In this document: one piece after another, positions 46,272-55,381 of the stretch | Position numbering within the stretch: position 1 is the first letter of the stretch | Layout: each line of letters opens with the position of its first letter | Assembly: GCF_014699005.1 (NCBI RefSeq) | Contig: NZ_JACWZY010000029.1 | Span: 53,899-117,898, forward strand | DNA length: 64,000 nucleotides | From: Spirosoma profusum | Lineage (GTDB): Bacteria > Bacteroidota > Bacteroidia > Cytophagales > Spirosomataceae | Direction: 5' to 3' | The notes under the pieces: generated by a model | The model's database searches: none | Told to the model about the DNA's origin: nothing | Seen by the model: the letters and a program-made list of their open reading frames with translations, nothing else | Position numbers and translations under genes: made by a program

Positions 46272-46326
46272 CGGATTCATAGAAACGAAGCGCTTTCGCC
46301 ATGCTTCTTAATTGCCTGTTACATCC

Positions 46327-46941
46327 ATGTCTATCTGGTACATAATCGATTTAGTAGGAACAAGTGTCTTTGCTATTTCAGGAGCCCTGTCTGCCCTAAG
46401 TAAGAAAATGTACCATGATATAATTGCCATACTTTTTATTGGCTTTCTAACAGCCGTCGGAGGTGGGACAATTCGGGATGTGATTATGGGAGCTTATCCA
46501 ATTGCCTGGATACGAGATCCGAATTATTTAATTGTCATTATTACCAGCGTTAGCCTTGCGGTTTTTTGCCGCAAATGGTGGCGTGGAGCCCTCAAACGTC
46601 CTTTACTTATTTTCGACACTATCGGTCTTGGCTTATTTACCATTCTGGGGATGCAAAAAGCGCTTTTAGTGGGCGTAAATGATTGGGCCGCTATTCTGCT
46701 TGGTATCATCACTGCCCTTTTCGGGGGTGTTATTCGGGATACGTTAGTGAACGATTTGCCACTTATTTTAGATCGGCAGCTTTATGTTACCCCTTGCCTG
46801 GCGGGGGCGTTACTATATCAATTGAACAGATTCTTAGGTCTGGACTCAACGTTTAATCTGATTTTGTCGGCATGCCTTATCACGCTGGTTAGGTTAATAG
46901 CGATTCGGAAAGACTGGACGTTACCACGTATTGAAAACTGA
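46327..46941 (+). CDS. TRIC/UPF0126 family membrane channel
   Basis: 204 residues from the ATG at 46327 (a TTG 15 bases upstream is less likely). Seven predicted membrane segments in two related halves, each with the family glycine motif: LTAVGGGTIRDVIMG and ITALFGGVIRDTLVND. Bacterial TRIC homologues are trimeric monovalent cation channels. Monocistronic by position. Confidence 0.93.
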   Translation: MSIWYIIDLVGTSVFAISGALSALSKKMYHDIIAILFIGFLTAVGGGTIRDVIMGAYPIAWIRDPNYLIVIITSVSLAVFCRKWWRGALKRPLLIFDTIGLGLFTILGMQKALLVGVNDWAAILLGIITALFGGVIRDTLVNDLPLILDRQLYVTPCLAGALLYQLNRFLGLDSTFNLILSACLITLVRLIAIRKDWTLPRIEN

Positions 46942-47035
46942 TACGTATAAGGCTAAAAAATCACCGTTTTTGCTTCAAGTTACAATAGGTCAAGTCAATG
47001 TTACAATAGTGAAAGCCTATCGCACTAAGTGCTCC

Positions 47036-47043
47036 TACCTTTG
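47036..47043 (+). promoter_or_regulatory. Possible -7 element (TACCTTTG) for the CAP gene
   Basis: TACCTTTG fits TAnnTTTG, 83 bases before the CAP start codon; no clear -33 element. Confidence 0.4.
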
Positions 47044-47126
47044 ATACGTTGGAAATCCTTTCATACGCACATTGGCTTTACTGTTTAGTAAAAAAAAATC
47101 TGATTTAACCTTTAACGTTTACCTAT

Positions 47127-47726
47127 ATGAAGCCTATTAACTTAGTTGGGTTAGCCGTCCTGCTGTGTGCTACGGCCGCCTGTCAATCGGATAAGGAAAT
47201 GAATACAAATCCTGAACCCATCATGTCTTCGATCTATCAGGAAGATGATAAGGGAAGTCTGGATTTTACGCCCAATCTGGCCGGAGCGCGGGCAGCTGCG
47301 GCTACCAGTGCGCAGCAGACAGAAATACTCAACAGAATCAATGCGATACGGGCCAAACCCTGTACTTGTGGAGGCCGCTCCTATCCAGCAGTACCCGCCT
47401 TAACACTGAACAACCAGTTAAACACAGCAGCTGATAAGCACGCTGTTGACATGGCTTCCAAAAACTACTTCAGTCATATGGGTAGGGATGGATCAGATCC
47501 TGGAACTCGTATAAAACGCGAAGGTTACGCCTGGTCAACCTATGCTGAGAACATTGCTGCTGGGTATACCGCGTCTGCACAGGTAGTAGATGGCTGGCGC
47601 GCGTCAGTAGGGCATTGTCAAAACATAATGAATCCAAACCTCAAACATTTAGGCGTCGGATACGGATACAGCAGCAGTAGCACTTATAAGTATTACTGGG
47701 TAGCTTTGTTCGCCAAGCCGAAGTAG
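47127..47726 (+). CDS. CAP-domain (SCP/PR-1-like) lipoprotein
   Basis: 199 residues with lipoprotein signal LLCATAACQSD, a short linker, then a CAP domain (about 65-198): LNNQLNTAADKHAVDMA with one of the CAP His, YFSHMGRDG, YAENIAAGY and the C-terminal NIMNPNLKHLGVGY. CAP proteins in bacteria are often envelope proteins of unknown activity. Cys pairs CTCGG near 77 may form a disulfide. A hairpin terminator follows. Confidence 0.92.
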   Translation: MKPINLVGLAVLLCATAACQSDKEMNTNPEPIMSSIYQEDDKGSLDFTPNLAGARAAAATSAQQTEILNRINAIRAKPCTCGGRSYPAVPALTLNNQLNTAADKHAVDMASKNYFSHMGRDGSDPGTRIKREGYAWSTYAENIAAGYTASAQVVDGWRASVGHCQNIMNPNLKHLGVGYGYSSSSTYKYYWVALFAKPK

Positions 47727-47752
47727 TCTTTGCCCCGGATATGTTCAAAATC

Positions 47753-47784
47753 AAAAGCCCCGACCAATATTGGCCAGGGCTTTT
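47753..47784. terminator. Bidirectional terminator between CAP and porin genes
   Basis: A 15-bp stem with two mismatches (left 47753-47767, right 47770-47784) ending in a run of eight T on the plus strand and A/T-rich on the minus strand, between two convergent genes. Confidence 0.75.
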
Positions 47785-47943
47785 TTTTGACCAGCAGTAC
47801 ACCAGCATAAATGAGGCCATTTGGAAGAAAGATACGTAATCACTGCTTGATCGACCTACTAAGCTAGAACCAGAACAAATATTGTAAAATGTCCGTAAAT
47901 CAATACTAGGTCGCTAGGTGTTACGTTACAGGGAAATTGCCAG

Positions 47944-49965
47944 TTAATCAAACAGATACCAGTCGACGCCGAAGGAGAAACCGCGACGAAGTTGTAGATA
48001 ATCAGGAGCCACAAAATAACCCTCCTGGAATACGCCCTGATTGGCGTGGGTTAGTTTCACGAACAGGCGCGTCCGGTTAATACGCAAATTGGCGTACACA
48101 TCGGCCAATATGTATCCTTCCACCATCTGACGATTCTGTAGGTAAAATTGCTGTGTGAGCGGCATATAGGCATCAGCGTAATAGGGTGATTTATAATGCA
48201 AATCGACACCAGTCTGAATGTAAAGCACTTTGGCATACAGAAATTCAAACTGTATGCGGGTGTTCATGAAAAAGGGCGGCTGACGTAACACATCGGGCCC
48301 CGACTGCACCGTATAGAAACCCTGTCCGGCAATCAAAAATTTGCCTAGTTGAAAGTGGTAGCCCAGACCGGTTCTGATGATACTTAAGGGAGCCTTTTCC
48401 TGAGTTACTACGCCCGCCGTATCGAAATAAATGAAGTTTTTTACCAGATAATAATCCAGTTGCGGTTGCAGGCGAATGCGGTTGTTACCAAGATTCAGTT
48501 TTCCATAAGCGTGGTAGTAGTTACGTAGTGTTAGCGGATTCGAATTTTTATCGACGCCGTTCCAGAAGTACACTTTACTTTGAAAACGTTCCTGTAACAA
48601 CGTTGGCTCAACTTGCAGAATGGAGCCACCGGCCGTCAGAAATTTACTCTCAAGCTGACCCTGTACGCGATAACTACCTCGCGTTCCAAGTTCAGCCTCA
48701 GCCGTAAACCTTGACAAACTGTCGGGGAAATAATAGCCTGCCCATCCGCCCACAAACGTTTCTGTTCTCGGTGTTTCGTACTCATTGTAAGCACTGCGGG
48801 AAATATTATAGCGCGACTGCTGACGATAATTCCGGATGCGAAGGTAAGCCCGATAGTTGAACGATGCGCCTTTAAACTGAGCAACACCTTTTATACCGAA
48901 CTGATTTTCAAGGAGTCGAAAACGGGCCTTGTGTTCAATACGTGACGTATCACCGAGAATATCCGGGTAAAATTGCAACGTATCGCCGGTGGGAGTACGG
49001 GCATATCGGTTCAGCGCCAACGTATCATCCTGGTAAAAATTCCGGTGCGTCTGATAATCGAACCGGTGATAGAGCTGAAACCCTTTTTGAAGCACGTACT
49101 GGTGATAGGCGTGCCAGTCGTTTCGGATTTCCCAGCCGTGCGGCCCCTGTACCGCCGAACTACCACTACGTAAGCGGGGGTCACCTGTGTAATTGTACAC
49201 AATGGTGGAACCATCCACAGCCTGCCCAGGCAACACCCCCCCCTGCTCGTCGACGCTGTGGTTCATGTTGATAAAATGCGCCAGCAGCGTGTATTTATCA
49301 TTTTTCGAGCGATAATTCGTGTGCAGTAATACGCCCCAGTTTTGCGCCAGAAATTTAAATGGGTTGGCGGAGCCGCTGGTACCGAACTGTTTTTCAGCCG
49401 TAAATCGCTGGACGTTAAAACCGGCGTTCCAGCGGGGCGAAATGTTCTGCGCCATATCGAACCGCAGAATATTCTGATCATTCCCACCCAGCGCGAGATA
49501 CATATCGGTGAAGGGCGATTTCGTATCAAAATACTTCACGTCCATCGTCTGAAACGCGTAGGGCGAAAAGACCGAATAGCCCGGTTGTGCGCCTAACTGC
49601 TGTGGAACGGGCAGGTATATCGAACGCATCGGCGTACCGAGCGAACCCAAATCCTGGTATAAATTCTGATTACGTTGAACGTAGGTAAATCGATGAACAT
49701 CGTCCATCGTCGTGTCGAGGGTATAAAGTTTCCGGCGATTGTTGAAAATGTCGTCTTCGAGTACGTATCGGGTCGATTTTGGACCGTAGATAACTTTTGT
49801 TGAATCATCGATTCCGTTATTGCTAGAACCCGTATTACCTGAGAATGAACCCGGTTGTGCCTGTCGTCCGCCAAAACCGGCAGGAAAGCCCCCCGGAAGC
49901 TGCTGTCCCCAGCCCTTCATCGATAGAACAACACTAATAAATAAGACCAAAAAACACTGCTTCAT
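47944..49965 (-). CDS. Putative porin (PF14121-type)
   Basis: 673 residues from the ATG at 49965, giving a clean signal peptide (FLVLFISVVLSMKGWG); the frame continues 11 codons further upstream. A Gly/Gln/Asn-rich region (about 20-55) precedes a long beta-barrel with repeated aromatic strands (FRLLENQFGIKGVAQFKGA, YFWNGVDKNSNPLTLRNYYH) and a C-terminal SFGVDWYLFD. It resembles the Bacteroidota putative-porin family; the transported compound is unknown. Confidence 0.85.
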   Translation of the reverse strand: MKQCFLVLFISVVLSMKGWGQQLPGGFPAGFGGRQAQPGSFSGNTGSSNNGIDDSTKVIYGPKSTRYVLEDDIFNNRRKLYTLDTTMDDVHRFTYVQRNQNLYQDLGSLGTPMRSIYLPVPQQLGAQPGYSVFSPYAFQTMDVKYFDTKSPFTDMYLALGGNDQNILRFDMAQNISPRWNAGFNVQRFTAEKQFGTSGSANPFKFLAQNWGVLLHTNYRSKNDKYTLLAHFINMNHSVDEQGGVLPGQAVDGSTIVYNYTGDPRLRSGSSAVQGPHGWEIRNDWHAYHQYVLQKGFQLYHRFDYQTHRNFYQDDTLALNRYARTPTGDTLQFYPDILGDTSRIEHKARFRLLENQFGIKGVAQFKGASFNYRAYLRIRNYRQQSRYNISRSAYNEYETPRTETFVGGWAGYYFPDSLSRFTAEAELGTRGSYRVQGQLESKFLTAGGSILQVEPTLLQERFQSKVYFWNGVDKNSNPLTLRNYYHAYGKLNLGNNRIRLQPQLDYYLVKNFIYFDTAGVVTQEKAPLSIIRTGLGYHFQLGKFLIAGQGFYTVQSGPDVLRQPPFFMNTRIQFEFLYAKVLYIQTGVDLHYKSPYYADAYMPLTQQFYLQNRQMVEGYILADVYANLRINRTRLFVKLTHANQGVFQEGYFVAPDYLQLRRGFSFGVDWYLFD

Positions 49966-50042
49966 CAGATCAAAAGTACGCCAAAACCCCGGATACACGA
50001 TATACTACGTTTCGCGGCTTAAGGATTTTTAACGAGGACTTC

Positions 50043-50099
50043 AAAGAGCGAAAGAGTGAGCTGCCGGATGGTATTCGCTCTTTCATTCTTTCGCTCTTT
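50043..50099. repeat. Inverted repeat at the lpxK end, related to 60947-61027
   Basis: Arms about 50043-50060 and 50084-50099, with the strongest pairing at the outer 13 bases; the right arm encodes the last residues of LpxK. The loop CTGCCGGATGGTATTC is almost identical to the loop of the repeat before hemL. Confidence 0.7.
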
Positions 50100-51138
50100 C
50101 TAAAAACTGCGTAAACGCTGAATCCTGGCCGGGTAAAAATTGCATGGCCACAGGCAGGAAGTAAAGAGGTAATGCGCTTCGTTCATCGGTTGTCAATAGA
50201 GTATCCAGTTTCACCCAGTCTTTCTCAGTCGTCAGCAGGGCCGCTCCCGATGGTAACGCAGTAATCAGTTTGTCCAGGTCGTTTCGGGTATAAGCGTAAT
50301 GGTCGGCAAATCGCTCATGGTGAATCAATTGATACGTCTGACGAACGTATTGTTCCAGCGGTTCAGCCCTGGCCAGCCCCGACACCAACACGACCGGCGG
50401 CAGGGACGTAACGGTCTGCTTTGTTGCAAACGAAACGGGATCTTCATACTGTAGGCCAGCAAAAAAAACGGGTGTTTCGGGTCGGCAATACGTTCGAATT
50501 TGGCTGGTGATACGTTGCTGTTCCGTTTCCCACAGGTTGGCTGGGCATTTTGTCACCACGATACCATCGGCCCGACGGGCACTGTTACGTCGTTCGCGAA
50601 GTCGCCCGGCCGGAAATGGGTAATCTTCGTAAAAAGGCCGATTATAGTCCATCAACAGAATATTCAGTTTCGGCTGTACAGCACGGTGCTGAAACGCATC
50701 GTCGAGCAGAATTTGCTTTGTTTCGGGGAAACGGTCCTGAATCGTGAGAATGGCATCGGCCCGCCGTTCGCCCACCGTCACCTGAATAGCCTGACCAAAC
50801 TTGCGATACAATTGTAAAGGCTCATCGCCAATGGTGGCTGCCGTATCGGCGTCGGTAGCAACTCGGAATCCTTTGGTCTGTCTACCATATCCCCGGCTCA
50901 GGGAAACGATACGTTTGGGAACATTCAGGGTTGGAGATAACGACCGTTTAATCAAAAACTCAATCATAGGCGTTTTTCCTGTTCCGCCGACGGTAAGATT
51001 ACCTACGGAAATTGTCGGCAAAGACGGTCTTAGCGAACGGATTAACTGACTGTCGTATAGCCAATTACGGATATCGGTTATCCCACCATATAGCCAACTG
51101 GCTGGCAGCAGCAGCCATTTTCCTTTAAAATACTTCAC
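50083..51138 (-). CDS. lpxK: Tetraacyldisaccharide 4'-kinase
   Basis: 351 residues. LpxK adds the 4'-phosphate to the lipid A disaccharide precursor at the inner membrane using ATP. The P-loop region VGNLTVGGTGKTP (about 44-56) is diagnostic, preceded by the N-terminal amphipathic helix (WLYGGITDIRNWLYD) that holds the membrane. ILLDDAFQHRAV is the DDGFQ-like catalytic motif, here DDAFQH. The end of the gene runs into an inverted repeat so that its last codons (ERAKE) are repeat-derived. It is divergent from menC. Confidence 0.96.
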   Translation of the reverse strand: MKYFKGKWLLLPASWLYGGITDIRNWLYDSQLIRSLRPSLPTISVGNLTVGGTGKTPMIEFLIKRSLSPTLNVPKRIVSLSRGYGRQTKGFRVATDADTAATIGDEPLQLYRKFGQAIQVTVGERRADAILTIQDRFPETKQILLDDAFQHRAVQPKLNILLMDYNRPFYEDYPFPAGRLRERRNSARRADGIVVTKCPANLWETEQQRITSQIRTYCRPETPVFFAGLQYEDPVSFATKQTVTSLPPVVLVSGLARAEPLEQYVRQTYQLIHHERFADHYAYTRNDLDKLITALPSGAALLTTEKDWVKLDTLLTTDERSALPLYFLPVAMQFLPGQDSAFTQFLERAKE

Positions 51139-51223
51139 TAATAATTTCGTAACATTGCCTTTTCTGAAAAGTCAAATGTAGTACTTTTAGGCTCAGAATG
51201 CCCGCCAAGAATTTACTAACCCA

Positions 51224-52330
51224 ATGAGTTTGCAAGTCGACTACCTGAAACATACGTTGCACTTTCGCTTCGAAGCGGGTACGTCGCGTGGCACCCTCAC
51301 GCAAAAGACTTCGTACATCATCCGACTGCGCGATGATGAGCAGCCACACGTAGTGGGTTATGGCGAGAGCGGGCCATTGGTGGGCCTTAGTTACGACGAC
51401 CGCCCTGATTTTGAGGAGTGTTTGGCACAATTCTGTCGGGAGTTCAACGCGTTGGATCTGGAGTTGTTTCCCTGGAACCTGCCCATCATTCTCACGCAGA
51501 TAATCAGTCCGCAATTTCCAAGCATCCTGTTTGGCTTCGAAACGGCCATGCTTGACTTTCTGTCAGGTGGAAAACGGATTATTCAGCCGTCTGATTTCAC
51601 TGAAGGCCGCCACCCCATCCCTATCAATGGGCTAATCTGGATGGGAAATCCTGCCTTCATGAAACAACAAATTGAAGAAAAGCTACAGGCGGGTTACACT
51701 ACGTTAAAACTAAAAATTGGTGCGCTCGATTTTGAGCAGGAATGCGACCTGCTACGTATGATTCGGGAGCGATTTACTGCCCAGCAGATTACGCTACGTG
51801 TAGATGCGAACGGCGCTTTCCATGCTAACGAAGCTATGACCAAACTCGAACGACTCGCTACGTTCGACTTACACTCGATAGAGCAGCCAATAGCCGCCGG
51901 TCAGTCTGACCTAATGGCAGAACTGTGCCGGCACACACCCCTGCCTATTGCGCTCGATGAAGAACTGATTGGTCAGATGGAGTACGTTCACAAATTCAGG
52001 TTGCTAAAGAAAATTCAGCCCCAGTTCATTATTCTGAAACCAACCTTACTGGGTGGCCTGCGCCACTGCGACGAGTGGATAGAAGTCGCGAATCGGCTTA
52101 ATATTGGCTGGTGGATTACTTCGGCGCTTGAATCGAATATCGGGCTTAATGCCATTGCGCAGTACACGGCGCAGCATAAGCATCTGTTACCGCAAGGGCT
52201 AGGTACTGGCCAATTGTATACTAATAACTTCGGCAGCCCACTTTCTCTGAATCAGGGGTTTCTTTATTATGATCCGGCGCAGGTCTGGAATCTGGACGTA
52301 CTAACCGAGAAAGTTTCCGACCATTCTTAG
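51224..52330 (+). CDS. menC: o-Succinylbenzoate synthase (enolase superfamily)
   Basis: 368 residues of the muconate-lactonising enolase fold. The active-site set is readable: KLKIG (Lys acid/base), VDANGAF (Asp), SIEQP (Glu), ALDEE (Asp) and ILKPTLLGG (Lys). This series is usual for MenC, which dehydrates SHCHC in menaquinone synthesis; a dipeptide epimerase is a less likely reading, as GLRHCDEW and ITSALESNIG fit MenC. Menaquinone genes are not adjacent. It is convergent with hemF, 4 bases apart. Confidence 0.92.
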   Translation: MSLQVDYLKHTLHFRFEAGTSRGTLTQKTSYIIRLRDDEQPHVVGYGESGPLVGLSYDDRPDFEECLAQFCREFNALDLELFPWNLPIILTQIISPQFPSILFGFETAMLDFLSGGKRIIQPSDFTEGRHPIPINGLIWMGNPAFMKQQIEEKLQAGYTTLKLKIGALDFEQECDLLRMIRERFTAQQITLRVDANGAFHANEAMTKLERLATFDLHSIEQPIAAGQSDLMAELCRHTPLPIALDEELIGQMEYVHKFRLLKKIQPQFIILKPTLLGGLRHCDEWIEVANRLNIGWWITSALESNIGLNAIAQYTAQHKHLLPQGLGTGQLYTNNFGSPLSLNQGFLYYDPAQVWNLDVLTEKVSDHS

Positions 52331-52334
52331 CCAT

Positions 52335-53255
52335 TTATAGCTCTTCGGCCCAGTCTACGCCCTTTCGGAGGAGTTCCAGCGTCTGTTCTTCCCGGCTGCC
52401 AGGTGCTACTGTGAAATTATAGTGCCAGTTGGCCTGAGGTGGCATACTCATCAATATAGACTCGGTACGTCCATTAGTTTCCAATCCGAATCGGGTGCCT
52501 CTATCCCAAACCAGGTTAAATTCGACGTAGCGCCCCCGACGTAGTAATTGCCAGTTTTTTTCCTGCTCCCCGTACGGCAATTCGTGATTATTACGCATGA
52601 AGTGAGTATAAATGGGGGCAAAAGCATTCCCTACGTCCTGAACAAATGAAAATAGTGAAGCTTTGTGAGAATCGTCGGCTGGACGCAGATAATCGAAAAA
52701 GATGCCTCCAACACCCCGGGTTTCCTGCCGATGCGGAATATAAAAATAGTCGTCGGCCCAGGCTTTAAACTTTGCGTAGTATGCCGACTGGTGAAAGTCA
52801 CAAATGGATTTGAGGTATTGATGAAACCAGCGGGCGTCGTCGGCCACTACGTAGTGGGGTGTTAAATCGATTCCTCCACCAAACCAGTTATGGCCGCTGC
52901 TCATCTCAAAATAGCGGACATTCATGTGAATAATGGGGACCATCGGGTTATGTGGGTGCAATACAATCGATACGCCGGTCGCATAAAATTCGGCGGGTTC
53001 GGTCAGATTCAGCACACGTAACGTGGCTTCAGTAGCTTCGCCATGAACGGCCGAAAAACCAACTCCTCCTTTCTCAATAATTGTACCGCCACTCATTATT
53101 CGCGAGCGTCCCCCGCCCCCACCCGGACGTTCCCACAAATCTTCCTGAAACCTACCGGTGCCATCAGCTTCGGTCAGCGCCAGGCAAATACGGTCCTGAA
53201 GGTCTTTAAAAAAAGCGGTAATGGTTTCTCGGGTAACGGGCTCTTGAACGGTCAT
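52335..53255 (-). CDS. hemF: Oxygen-dependent coproporphyrinogen III oxidase
   Basis: 306 residues, full length. HemF converts coproporphyrinogen III to protoporphyrinogen IX with O2. Motifs: WERPGGGGGRSRIMSGG (about 42-58), VLHPHNPMVPIIHMNVRYFE, WFGGGIDLTPHY, and the C-terminal RGRYVEFNLVWDRGT. An oxygen-using enzyme fits an aerobe. hemL lies in the same window but is not linked. Confidence 0.97.
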   Translation of the reverse strand: MTVQEPVTRETITAFFKDLQDRICLALTEADGTGRFQEDLWERPGGGGGRSRIMSGGTIIEKGGVGFSAVHGEATEATLRVLNLTEPAEFYATGVSIVLHPHNPMVPIIHMNVRYFEMSSGHNWFGGGIDLTPHYVVADDARWFHQYLKSICDFHQSAYYAKFKAWADDYFYIPHRQETRGVGGIFFDYLRPADDSHKASLFSFVQDVGNAFAPIYTHFMRNNHELPYGEQEKNWQLLRRGRYVEFNLVWDRGTRFGLETNGRTESILMSMPPQANWHYNFTVAPGSREEQTLELLRKGVDWAEEL

Positions 53256-53312
53256 AACACCGCAAATGTCGTAAGAATGGCTGATTTATCAGCAATGTTG
53301 GCCAATTAGTAA

Positions 53313-53939
53313 CTATACGGTTACCTGCAATGCGAAACGCACCGGACGCGCTTTATCGATCATGATCAACAATCCCTGCACCGACAATTGCCGAAGTAAC
53401 TTACTGGCCCGATAGTCTGAAATATTGACCAGTTTGGCAAATCGGCTGGCAGAAATATCATCGTTTTTGCGAAGATATTGGATCAACGCCCGAACGGTTG
53501 CCGATTTTAGTAGTTCAGGGGTAGCCTGGTTGGTCGACTGAATCAAATTATTGGTTGGAACTGACTTATCTCTCACTCGAACGTAGAGCATACGTTTGCC
53601 CACTTCGTCGCGAACGTAGTGTGGTTTCTCATCACTATCGGGCACTTCGACCAGCAACACCAGCCGTCCATCGGCTGATAGGGTTTCATAACTAATCGAT
53701 AATACAGGCTCTATTAGTCGTTCAGTTGCGTCTTCAAGTTTGCTTACCTCACGAAATTCTGACGGCACACCTACAATTTTACCATCGTCGGCCACGCCAA
53801 TTAACAACGTACCACCTGTTGTATTTGCAAACGCAGCCAGCGTTCGCGCAATACGATACGCCGACGATAGTTCTCGTTTAAATTCAAGTCGATTATTTTC
53901 TCCTGATGCAATAAGATCATCTAATTGATTACGTGTCAT
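53313..53939 (-). CDS. AlbA_2 (Schlafen-type) domain putative DNA-binding protein
   Basis: 208 residues: an AlbA_2 domain at about 1-120 (NNRLEFKRELSSAYRIARTL, TTGGTLLIGVADDGKIVGVP) and a C-terminal winged-helix-like part (RFAKLVNISDYRASKLLRQL). Often annotated as ATP-binding or transcriptional regulators; the family role is unclear. It follows 57 bases upstream of hemF on the same strand. Confidence 0.85.
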   Translation of the reverse strand: MTRNQLDDLIASGENNRLEFKRELSSAYRIARTLAAFANTTGGTLLIGVADDGKIVGVPSEFREVSKLEDATERLIEPVLSISYETLSADGRLVLLVEVPDSDEKPHYVRDEVGKRMLYVRVRDKSVPTNNLIQSTNQATPELLKSATVRALIQYLRKNDDISASRFAKLVNISDYRASKLLRQLSVQGLLIMIDKARPVRFALQVTV

Positions 53940-54247
53940 AGCGGACTAACTTCAGTACATGAAACTATGTTTTAACCATCCAAAATCATGAATATGAATA
54001 AATATAAAAATGAGTGAATTGCATGTAAGCTCATTTTTATTCTATTAAATCAATTAGTTCGTTTTCTTAAGTTACGAAAACAATGTAGCCTTTTCACAAG
54101 AGCGTTTTTAACACAATTTCCCTACAGTTTCTACACTAAAAATAGTACGCTACGTTATCTGAGCAATAAAAAAAGCGAGCCAATTAGCCCGCTTTTTTAA
54201 CGTACCAGTCGTTTTATCGGTATAGTACGTACTAGTTGATACGTTTT
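53940..54247. other. 308-bp AT-rich gap with one terminator
   Basis: No gene seen. Contains the terminator of the next minus-strand gene and, nearer 53940, AT-rich sequence that may hold the promoter of the AlbA_2 gene. Confidence 0.6.
54169..54198 (-). terminator. Intrinsic terminator after the basic hypothetical gene
   Basis: 12-bp stem (54169-54180 with 54187-54198), one G-U pair on the minus strand, a 6-base loop and a U-run after it; about 50 bases past the stop at 54248. Confidence 0.85.
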
Positions 54248-54730
54248 TTATTCGCCAATCGGATTTTGACGTTTCCGTCCGCGCGGCTTGCCGGTATATT
54301 CAGGTTTGGGACTATCGCTCGCCAATTTAAGTTCGTAACCCGTTACGCCGTTATCATAATCAAATGACTTAACCGTAAAACTATATTTCGATTTAGCATA
54401 ATCAATTCCGCCTTTCTGTAGAATAAAGGGTAATGAAATAGCGTGGCTTTTAGCCGCTTTCGCCAGTTCAAACGTCTCCCCTTCTTCGCCACCCGCTGGT
54501 ATTAAATAGAGCGATTTAATTTTACGCTTTCCATCCTGTGTACCTACTTTAAAACGGTTATTTTCTGGATCGAAGCCCAATTGAGAGGCCGATTTGTCAG
54601 GAAAAACAAGTTTACCGCCTGTTGAAATATAGCCCGTAACAGGAGCTTGCTTAACCGATTTCTTTTTCTCTTTTTTCTTTTCTTCGCTGTTCTCGTCTGG
54701 CGAAAAAAACCGAATTTGTTTAGCTTTCAT
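54248..54730 (-). CDS. Hypothetical basic protein with AT-hook-like tail
   Basis: 160 residues from the ATG at 54730 (a TTG two codons upstream is not preferred). No family recognised. A lysine/glutamate-rich N-terminal stretch (SEEKKKEKKKSVKQ) precedes a mixed globular part (YISTGGKLVFPDKSASQLGF, SKYSFTVKSFDYDNGVTGYE) and a tail GKPRGRKRQNPIGE like an AT-hook. No signal peptide, so probably cytoplasmic, possibly nucleic-acid-linked (inference). Good promoter and terminator signals on both sides support a real monocistronic gene. Confidence 0.75.
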   Translation of the reverse strand: MKAKQIRFFSPDENSEEKKKEKKKSVKQAPVTGYISTGGKLVFPDKSASQLGFDPENNRFKVGTQDGKRKIKSLYLIPAGGEEGETFELAKAAKSHAISLPFILQKGGIDYAKSKYSFTVKSFDYDNGVTGYELKLASDSPKPEYTGKPRGRKRQNPIGE

Positions 54731-54736
54731 TTTCAA

Positions 54737-55381
54737 TTTCTTTATTGTTTAAAACATCCTTCCGACACAAATATAGTGGACGTTCCAACGAAAAAGTCAA
54801 ATTTATTTTTTAACTTTTATTAAAATAAGCTTATTAGATGCTTACATATCATTTTCAACAGTTATGCAATAGACCGTAAGTATATCTATTGCCAATTCCA
54901 GCGACGTAGCATATCTAACTTAAGTGTTATTTAATGGCACAGGATCTTTGATTTCAATGAGCAAATTAATTAATCAACACCACTAACTAAATCCTTATTC
55001 CGGCAATAGAAAGTAAAACATTATTTCATCATATAATTCTGTGAGATGCAGTATTTATACCTATACCAAATCCGTAAATCGTATTATATTCCTGCTTAGT
55101 TGGCCAGGCGATTTTTACTGATATTTCACCAGCAACTATTTGCCAACAATGCTTATAAAAACCCATTTTGCTACGTTCTCATATGAATATACGGCCTGAG
55201 ATTTACGAAATGATTTCCACAAAAAGAGCTGTGGTGGCAACGTAGCGATAAAGTCGATGCAGTATCCGGTTGAGCAGTAGGGCATTAGAAAATATTGGTG
55301 ATTTTTCCGAGGGGGCTCCTCAATTTTCTCCTTTCGACTCCTTATCTTTACATCCCGTAACGACCAAAACAGGTTTCAATC
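54737..55381. other. 645-bp AT-rich gap before pyrG
   Basis: Holds the promoter of the minus-strand gene and the pyrG upstream region (TATCTTTA at 55343-55350 is near the -7 consensus). No stem-loop RNA, tRNA or protein gene was convincing; the small plus-strand frame from 55270 is a shadow of pyrG. Confidence 0.5.
54768..54775 (-). promoter_or_regulatory. -7 element (TATATTTG) for the basic hypothetical gene
   Basis: On the minus strand TATATTTG fits TAnnTTTG 38 bases before the ATG; a TTG lies 22 bases further upstream (54798-54800), slightly longer than the usual spacer. Confidence 0.55.

Noticed and set aside
49971..49978. TACTTTTG on the minus strand near the porin start
   Set aside because: Fits the -7 consensus but lies only six bases before the chosen ATG, too close for a normal leader.
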